From JANPCX01 sp046049865 (GTDB taxonomy: Bacteria > Pseudomonadota > Gammaproteobacteria > Burkholderiales > Burkholderiaceae_C), in NCBI GenBank assembly GCA_046049865.1, contig JBJOQO010000092.1:1-11442 (forward strand): DNA of 11,442 nucleotides. The letters run 5' to 3'. The position numbers and the translations under genes were made by a program. Below the pieces are notes generated by a model. That model did not search any database, was not told where the DNA came from, and saw only the letters and a program-made list of their open reading frames with translations. Below, piece after piece: positions 7,228 to 11,442 of this stretch. Position 1 is the stretch's first letter; each line of letters begins with the position of its first letter.

Positions 7228-7515
7228 TCAAGGTTTGCTTGCTGTAGCAGGCACCGCCACCGGACTGGCGGCATGGTTGCGGCCTTGCAGAGCAGGCCCT
7301 GTCGCCGACCCCGGTGGCCCCTCTAACGTCACCTTGCTCGCGCCACTGCGGTCTTCTTGAATGATGGGGTCGATGTGCTTCCAGGCAATCACCGCCGTGG
7401 CCAAACTGGCCACCACCACTGAGGCGGGGCCGCTGATCACCACCCAGCACATGGGTTGTTTCCACCACGGTGTGGTGTCGGTTTCCAGCATGGCCTTCGT
7501 TGGCTTGGTATTCAT
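7228..7515 (-). CDS. ccoH: Short CcoH/FixH-like cbb3 assembly protein
   Basis: A 95-residue protein with one predicted membrane span at about 22-45 (WVVISGPASVVVASLATA). It is preceded by PWWKQPMCW, the start pattern of betaproteobacterial FixH/CcoH proteins (PWWK-x-W-x-V-x-SGP). CcoH proteins help assemble and stabilise the cbb3 oxidase in the inner membrane. The usual length is about 150-170 residues with a periplasmic domain. Here the periplasmic part is a short, low-complexity tail rich in Pro, Ala and Ser that ends at residue 95. It has a good ribosome site (GGAG 8-9 nt before the ATG) and follows ccoG by 28 bp, the normal place for ccoH. The identification rests on position and the N-terminal pattern; a distinct small protein cannot be excluded. 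Confidence 0.65.
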   Translation of the reverse strand: MNTKPTKAMLETDTTPWWKQPMCWVVISGPASVVVASLATAVIAWKHIDPIIQEDRSGASKVTLEGPPGSATGPALQGRNHAASPVAVPATASKP

Positions 7516-7543
7516 GAGAATCTCTCCGGGTCGACGCCGCTTT

Positions 7544-9016
7544 TCAGCGCGGAATCACAAACGTTGTTTTTTCATGCAGCACGTCACCTGACAATTGACC
7601 GCTGGGTGACACCGCTTGAATGATGAATTCCACCGCATGGGCACCGGGCGCCAAACCCTGTGCGCTTTCGGGTGGCAATTGCAGGTTGACAGGCATCCAG
7701 CGGCTCTCGGTGGCTGCGACCTCCACGTCGGCGGGTGTTGCCAGCGTCAGGCCTGTGAGCCCCTTGACCGACACGCGGAAACGCGCCGCCTCTTCCTTGG
7801 CATTCATCACTTGAAGCCGGTAGACGTTTTCAATCTTGCCGTCGTCCACCAACCGGGCGAGCGCACCGCGGTCGCGCACCACGTCCACCCGGAAAGGCGT
7901 CCGGGTCAACAAACTGGTGAAGAAAGCAGCGCTGATGAGCAGCAAGATGGCGCTGTAGATCAACACCCGCGGCCGGAAGATTCTGCGCAAGACCTCAGCC
8001 CTACCGAGGTGCCGCGCCATGCCATTTTGGGTGTCAAACCGAATCAAACCGGGGGCGTAGTTCATCTTTTCCATCACCCCGTCGCAGACATCGATGCATG
8101 CGGCGCAGCCGATGCACTCGTACTGCAAACCCTTGCGGATGTCGATGCCAGTAGGGCAAACCTGAACACACAAGGTGCAATCGATGCAATCGCCCTTGCC
8201 CAACGCTTTGGGATCGGCCGAACGGGGACGCGAACCGCGAGGCTCACCACGCTCGGCGTCGTAACTGATGATGAGGGTGTCTTTATCGAACATCGCGCTT
8301 TGAAAACGCGCATAGGGGCACATGTATTTGCAGACTTGCTCGCGCATGTAGCCGGCGTTGCCATAGGTGGCAAAACCATAGAACAAAACCCAAAAGGTTT
8401 CCCATGGCCCAAGGCCCACGCTACCTGCGATCAAACCGAGACTGGTGGCCGCTTCTTCAGCCAGGGTGCGTATGGGCGTGAAATAACCCACGAAGGTGAA
8501 ACCCGTCCATAGGCCGATCAACAACCAAATGGTTTGTTTGCCACCTTTGCGCAGCAGCTTGTTGATACTCCACGGCGCGGCGTCGAGTTTCATGCGGGCG
8601 CTGCGGTCGCCCTCCAGGCGATGCTCCACCCACATGAAGATTTCTGTGTAAACAGTTTGGGGGCAAGCGTATCCACACCATAAGCGTCCCGCCACCGCAG
8701 TGAACAAAAAGAGCCCGTAGGCCGACAGGATGAGTAAGCCGGTGAGGTAGATGAAATCTTGCGGATAAAGCACCAGCGGGCCGATGAAAAACCGCCGCAC
8801 GCCCAAGTCAAAGAGGACGGCGGGCCGGTCATTCCAGTTCAGCCAAGGCAAGCCATAGAACACCAACTGAGTGGCCCAAACCAAGGCCCAGCGCCACGTG
8901 GCGAACCAGCCGCGGACAGCGCGTGGGTAAATCTTGATTTGTTTTTGATACAGCGACACCACCGCCGCCGACGCGTCGTCGGCGGCCACAGCGGCATCAG
9001 ATTTGGAATTGCTCAT
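7544..9016 (-). CDS. ccoG: Cytochrome c oxidase accessory protein CcoG
   Basis: A 490-residue membrane iron-sulfur protein of the CcoG/RdxA/FixG family, implicated in reducing Cu(II) to Cu(I) for insertion into the CuB site of the cbb3 oxidase. Two [4Fe-4S] ferredoxin motifs are visible: CIDCTLCVQVC (Cys277, 280, 283, 287) and CIGCAACIDVC (301, 304, 307, 311). Two CxxxC motifs near membrane spans, CGYAC (114, 118) and CKYMC (229, 233), are candidates for copper handling. Membrane spans lie near 38-58, 85-110, 160-182, 200-220 and 350-370. The C-terminal 110 residues form the FixG immunoglobulin-like domain. It follows ccoP by 32 bp. The start MSNSKSDAAV is consistent with family length, so nothing appears missing. 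Confidence 0.95.
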   Translation of the reverse strand: MSNSKSDAAVAADDASAAVVSLYQKQIKIYPRAVRGWFATWRWALVWATQLVFYGLPWLNWNDRPAVLFDLGVRRFFIGPLVLYPQDFIYLTGLLILSAYGLFLFTAVAGRLWCGYACPQTVYTEIFMWVEHRLEGDRSARMKLDAAPWSINKLLRKGGKQTIWLLIGLWTGFTFVGYFTPIRTLAEEAATSLGLIAGSVGLGPWETFWVLFYGFATYGNAGYMREQVCKYMCPYARFQSAMFDKDTLIISYDAERGEPRGSRPRSADPKALGKGDCIDCTLCVQVCPTGIDIRKGLQYECIGCAACIDVCDGVMEKMNYAPGLIRFDTQNGMARHLGRAEVLRRIFRPRVLIYSAILLLISAAFFTSLLTRTPFRVDVVRDRGALARLVDDGKIENVYRLQVMNAKEEAARFRVSVKGLTGLTLATPADVEVAATESRWMPVNLQLPPESAQGLAPGAHAVEFIIQAVSPSGQLSGDVLHEKTTFVIPR

Positions 9017-9048
9017 TCAGCGAGCTGATGCGATGCGCGCAGGGCAAC

Positions 9049-9975
9049 TCATTTTCCAGGCGCCGCCGCCTGCGCACCACCGCCCTGCGACAAGCTCCAC
9101 ACATATCCGCCGAGCACATGGATTTGCTCTGGTGTCAGGCGTGGGCTTTGTGCCGGCATCACATTGAGTTTGCCGTTGGTCACGATGTTGACGATGGCCT
9201 CTTCACCCCAGCCGTGCAGCCACACCTTGTCGGTGAGGTTGGGTGCGCCCAAGGCTTGATTGCCTTTGCCGTTGGCACCGTGGCAAGCTGCGCACACAGC
9301 GAACTTCGCCTTGCCCTCGTTGGCGGCAATGGCGTTGTGGGGACTGTCGGACAGGCTCAGCACGTACTGCGCCAGGTTGCGCACATCCTGCGCCGACCCG
9401 ACCGCTGCGGCCATGGGCGGCATATTGCCTTGACGACCTTGGTTGATGGTCTCCACAATTTTTTCGTGCGAGCCGCCATGAAGCCAATCGCTATCGGTCA
9501 GATTCGGAAACCCTTTGCTGCCTTTGGCATCGGAACCATGGCAAGCCGCGCAGTTGTTGATGTAGAGCCGCTCGCCGATGGCCATGGCTTTGGCGTCTTT
9601 GGCCAATACCTCCACCGGTTGACCAACGAATTTGGCGTAAACGGCCGACATCGCGGTGGCAGCGGCTTTTTGTTCCGCTTCGTATTGACCACCACTGCTC
9701 CAGCCCAGGCCGCCTTTGGCACTGCCTAGTCCCGGGTAAAGCGCGAGATAAACACCTGCAAACACCACGGTGATGATGAAGAGCCCCATCCACCAACGTG
9801 GCAGCGGGTTGTTCATTTCCTTCAGATCCACATCCCAGACATGGCCTGTGGAGTTGTCCTTGGCCATGACGGTGCGCTTGGATGCGATGAAGAGCAGCAC
9901 CAAGCACAGCAGCAAACCAATCACCGTGGCAGCGGTGATGAAAACAGACCAGCCGCTGGAGAAAAAATCACTCAT
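9049..9975 (-). CDS. ccoP: cbb3 oxidase diheme cytochrome c subunit CcoP
   Basis: Membrane-anchored diheme cytochrome c that passes electrons to CcoO in the cbb3 oxidase. Started at the ATG at 9975 (MSDFFSSGWS), it has 308 residues, the usual length. An AGGAG lies 7 nt upstream, inside the end of ccoQ. Membrane spans are at 9-31 and 62-82, with PLPRWWM before the second as in other CcoP proteins. Two heme-c motifs are present, both CAACH: Cys142/145-His146 and Cys228/231-His232. Candidate axial methionines are NMPPM (185/188) and NVMP (273). The frame can be read further upstream over ccoQ, but that has no support. Confidence 0.96.
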   Translation of the reverse strand: MSDFFSSGWSVFITAATVIGLLLCLVLLFIASKRTVMAKDNSTGHVWDVDLKEMNNPLPRWWMGLFIITVVFAGVYLALYPGLGSAKGGLGWSSGGQYEAEQKAAATAMSAVYAKFVGQPVEVLAKDAKAMAIGERLYINNCAACHGSDAKGSKGFPNLTDSDWLHGGSHEKIVETINQGRQGNMPPMAAAVGSAQDVRNLAQYVLSLSDSPHNAIAANEGKAKFAVCAACHGANGKGNQALGAPNLTDKVWLHGWGEEAIVNIVTNGKLNVMPAQSPRLTPEQIHVLGGYVWSLSQGGGAQAAAPGK

Positions 9976-9976
9976 T

Positions 9977-10171
9977 TCAGATCTCCTTGGTTGTGGCCGT
10001 TGGTGTGGCGGGGTCGCGAGGCCCAGGTTCTGGCAAGAACGGCAGCATGGCGGCTTCGTCGAAAGCGGCTTGGTTGCGCTTGGACCAAGCCCAGACCACG
10101 ATGGCACCGAAGGTGATGAAAGAAACCAGGGTCACGGCTGCTCGAATGAAATTGATGTTGAAGAAGTCCAC
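9977..10171 (-). CDS. ccoQ: cbb3 oxidase small subunit CcoQ (GTG start)
   Basis: A 64-residue single-span protein of the FixQ/CcoQ type, thought to stabilise the cbb3 complex. One membrane span covers about residues 8-29 (FIRAAVTLVSFITFGAIVVW), followed by AWSKRNQAAFDEAAMLPF, the typical CcoQ pattern. The start is a GTG at 10171 with AGGAG 7 nt upstream, placed right after the ccoO stop. Its stop is 1 bp before the ccoP start, which suggests coupled translation. Confidence 0.92.
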   Translation of the reverse strand: MDFFNINFIRAAVTLVSFITFGAIVVWAWSKRNQAAFDEAAMLPFLPEPGPRDPATPTATTKEI

Positions 10172-10182
10172 GGGGCCGCTCC

Positions 10183-10815
10183 TTACTTCACTGCGGTGCC
10201 AAGCACCTGCAAATAGGCAATCAAGGCTTCAAGTTCGGTTTTGCCTTTGACCTCGTCACCCGCTTTGGCCACTTCTTCGTCGCTGTAGGGTGCGCCCAAG
10301 GTGCGCAAGGCTTTGAGTTTGGCGGGCATCAAAGACGCATCAACCACCCCTTTTTCCAACCATGGGTAAGAGGGCATGTTGGACTCGGGCACGAGGTCGC
10401 GCGGGTTGATCAAATGGATGCGATGCCAATCGTCGCTGTATTTGCCGCCCACACGGTGCAAATCGGGGCCTGTGCGCTTACTGCCCCATTGGAAGGGGTG
10501 GTCGTAAACGAATTCACCGGCCATCGAGTAGTGGCCATACCGCAGCGTCTCGGCGCGGAAGGGCCGAATCATTTGCGAGTGGCAGTTGTAGCAACCTTCG
10601 CGGATGTACACGTCGCGTCCGGCCACCTGCAATGCGGTGTAAGGCTTGAGTCCAGCCACCGGTTGGGTGAGGCTCTTCTGAAAGAAAAGCGGAACAATTT
10701 CAACCAGACCACCCACCGCCACCACGATGAGGATGAGCACGATCATCAGGAAGTTGTTGGTTTCAATCTTCTCGTGCGAGAAACCAGCGTTCGCATTGTT
10801 GTTGGAATCAGCCAT
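10183..10815 (-). CDS. ccoO: cbb3 oxidase monoheme cytochrome c subunit CcoO
   Basis: Membrane-anchored monoheme cytochrome c that relays electrons from CcoP to the CcoN active site. The protein has 210 residues, with a membrane span at about 22-45. The heme-c motif CYNCH is at Cys75/78-His79, in the family context EGCYNCHSQMIRPF. SNMPSYPWL holds the likely axial methionine (Met147). It starts 11 bp after ccoN; its AAGGA ribosome site overlaps the ccoN stop region. Confidence 0.96.
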   Translation of the reverse strand: MADSNNNANAGFSHEKIETNNFLMIVLILIVVAVGGLVEIVPLFFQKSLTQPVAGLKPYTALQVAGRDVYIREGCYNCHSQMIRPFRAETLRYGHYSMAGEFVYDHPFQWGSKRTGPDLHRVGGKYSDDWHRIHLINPRDLVPESNMPSYPWLEKGVVDASLMPAKLKALRTLGAPYSDEEVAKAGDEVKGKTELEALIAYLQVLGTAVK

Positions 10816-10826
10816 GTTCTTGTCCT

Positions 10827-11442
10827 TCAGGCGTGGGCTGTTGTTTGGTTCAGTTGCGGAATGCGCACCGGCTCAAAGGTAGAGCGTTTCGCCGTCATCA
10901 CCACGTTCCAAGCCATGATCAGCATGCCGCCAAGGTAGAGCAAACCACCGAGCAAACGAACCACATAGAAGGGGAAGCTGGCCTTGACGCTCTCAACAAA
11001 GCTGTAGACCAAGGTGCCGTCTGGGTTCACCGCACGCCACATCAAACCTTGCATCACACCGGCAATCCACATCGCAGCGATGTAGAGCACGATGCCCACG
11101 GTGGCCACCCAGAAGTGCAACTCAATGGCCGACTTGCTGTGCATCTGGGTTTTGCCAAACATGCGTGGCACGAGGTAATACAGCGTGCCCATGGACACCA
11201 AACCCACCCAACCCAGGGCGCCGCTGTGCACATGGCCCACGGTCCAGTCGGTGTAGTGGCTCAGCGCGTTCACCGTTTTGATGGACATCATTGGTCCCTC
11301 AAAGGTGCTCATGCCGTAGAAAGACAAGGAGACGATGAGGAATTTGAGGATGGGGTCGTCGCGCAGCTTGTGCCAGGCACCCGACAGCGTCATGATGCCG
11401 TTGATCATGCCTCCCCAGCTTGGCGCCAGCAGCACCAAGGAG
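10827..11442 (-). CDS. ccoN: cbb3 oxidase catalytic subunit CcoN, C-terminal part
   Basis: Oxygen-reducing subunit of the cbb3 oxidase, carrying heme b, heme b3 and CuB. Only the last 205 or so of about 480 residues lie in the window; the gene runs off the right edge. The HVHSGALGW motif contains the histidines that bind the low-spin heme b and high-spin heme b3. FYGMSTFEGPMMS, FGKTQMHSKSAIELHFW and at least four membrane spans are also typical. The CuB histidines are in the part outside the window. The operon promoter, likely FNR-controlled, and the usual ccoI/ccoS genes would lie beyond the edge. Confidence 0.96.
   Translation of the reverse strand, partial: SLVLLAPSWGGMINGIMTLSGAWHKLRDDPILKFLIVSLSFYGMSTFEGPMMSIKTVNALSHYTDWTVGHVHSGALGWVGLVSMGTLYYLVPRMFGKTQMHSKSAIELHFWVATVGIVLYIAAMWIAGVMQGLMWRAVNPDGTLVYSFVESVKASFPFYVVRLLGGLLYLGGMLIMAWNVVMTAKRSTFEPVRIPQLNQTTAHA

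Noticed and set aside
7616..8512. 298-codon plus-strand open frame antisense to ccoG
   Set aside because: Same reason: ccoG is clearly the real gene, and the antisense peptide is rich in His, Ala and Gly without motifs.

Overview
The window looks like a chromosomal segment of a betaproteobacterium, most likely of the Comamonadaceae (Limnohabitans/Rhodoferax/Hydrogenophaga type). This rests on the gene content and on how the Icd, HemN, FNR and Cco protein sequences read; no database search was run. It has two parts: a decayed mobile-element scar at the left (about 1-2345) and an ordinary microaerobic-respiration block to the right (2346-11442).

Left part. Positions 1-86 hold nothing I can call. 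An unrecognised coding remnant (87-291, minus) runs up to a complete-looking IS3-family insertion sequence (292-1515). Both of its transposase genes are broken: orfA by an amber codon, orfB by a frameshift. The IS sits inside a P4-type tyrosine integrase gene (1516-2225, minus). Only the arm-binding and core-binding parts of that gene survive, and it also carries an in-frame amber codon just before the IS. The IS has no target-site duplication, so a deletion next to it probably removed the rest of the integrase and whatever island followed. Between the integrase and icd lie four copies of an octamer, CTCCAAAT, and a strong intrinsic terminator for icd.

Right part. icd (NADP isocitrate dehydrogenase), a SafE-like membrane protein gene and hemN (oxygen-independent coproporphyrinogen III dehydrogenase) lie in that order of coordinates on the minus strand. 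They are transcribed hemN, then the SafE-like gene, then icd; the first two overlap translationally. Divergent from hemN is fnr (plus strand), with a near-perfect FNR box in the shared intergenic region. Convergent with fnr is the cbb3 oxidase operon on the minus strand: ccoN (5' part outside the window), ccoO, ccoQ, ccoP, ccoG, a short CcoH-like gene and a small two-span membrane protein gene. The last gene of this operon overlaps the 3' end of fnr by 23 bp.

How it fits together. FNR senses oxygen through a [4Fe-4S] cluster and probably controls hemN, its own gene and, by analogy with other proteobacteria, the cco operon, whose promoter is outside the window. HemN supplies heme when oxygen is scarce, CcoNOQP is the high-affinity terminal oxidase, and CcoG and the CcoH-like protein serve its assembly. 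The SafE-like protein has a metal-type HCxxMCG motif and may handle copper. Nothing here amounts to a clearly new multi-gene system. The most interesting points are a possibly leaderless FNR-controlled hemN, a duplicated start region in fnr, the shortened CcoH, the SafE-like partner gene, and the integrase scar with its octamer cluster beside icd.
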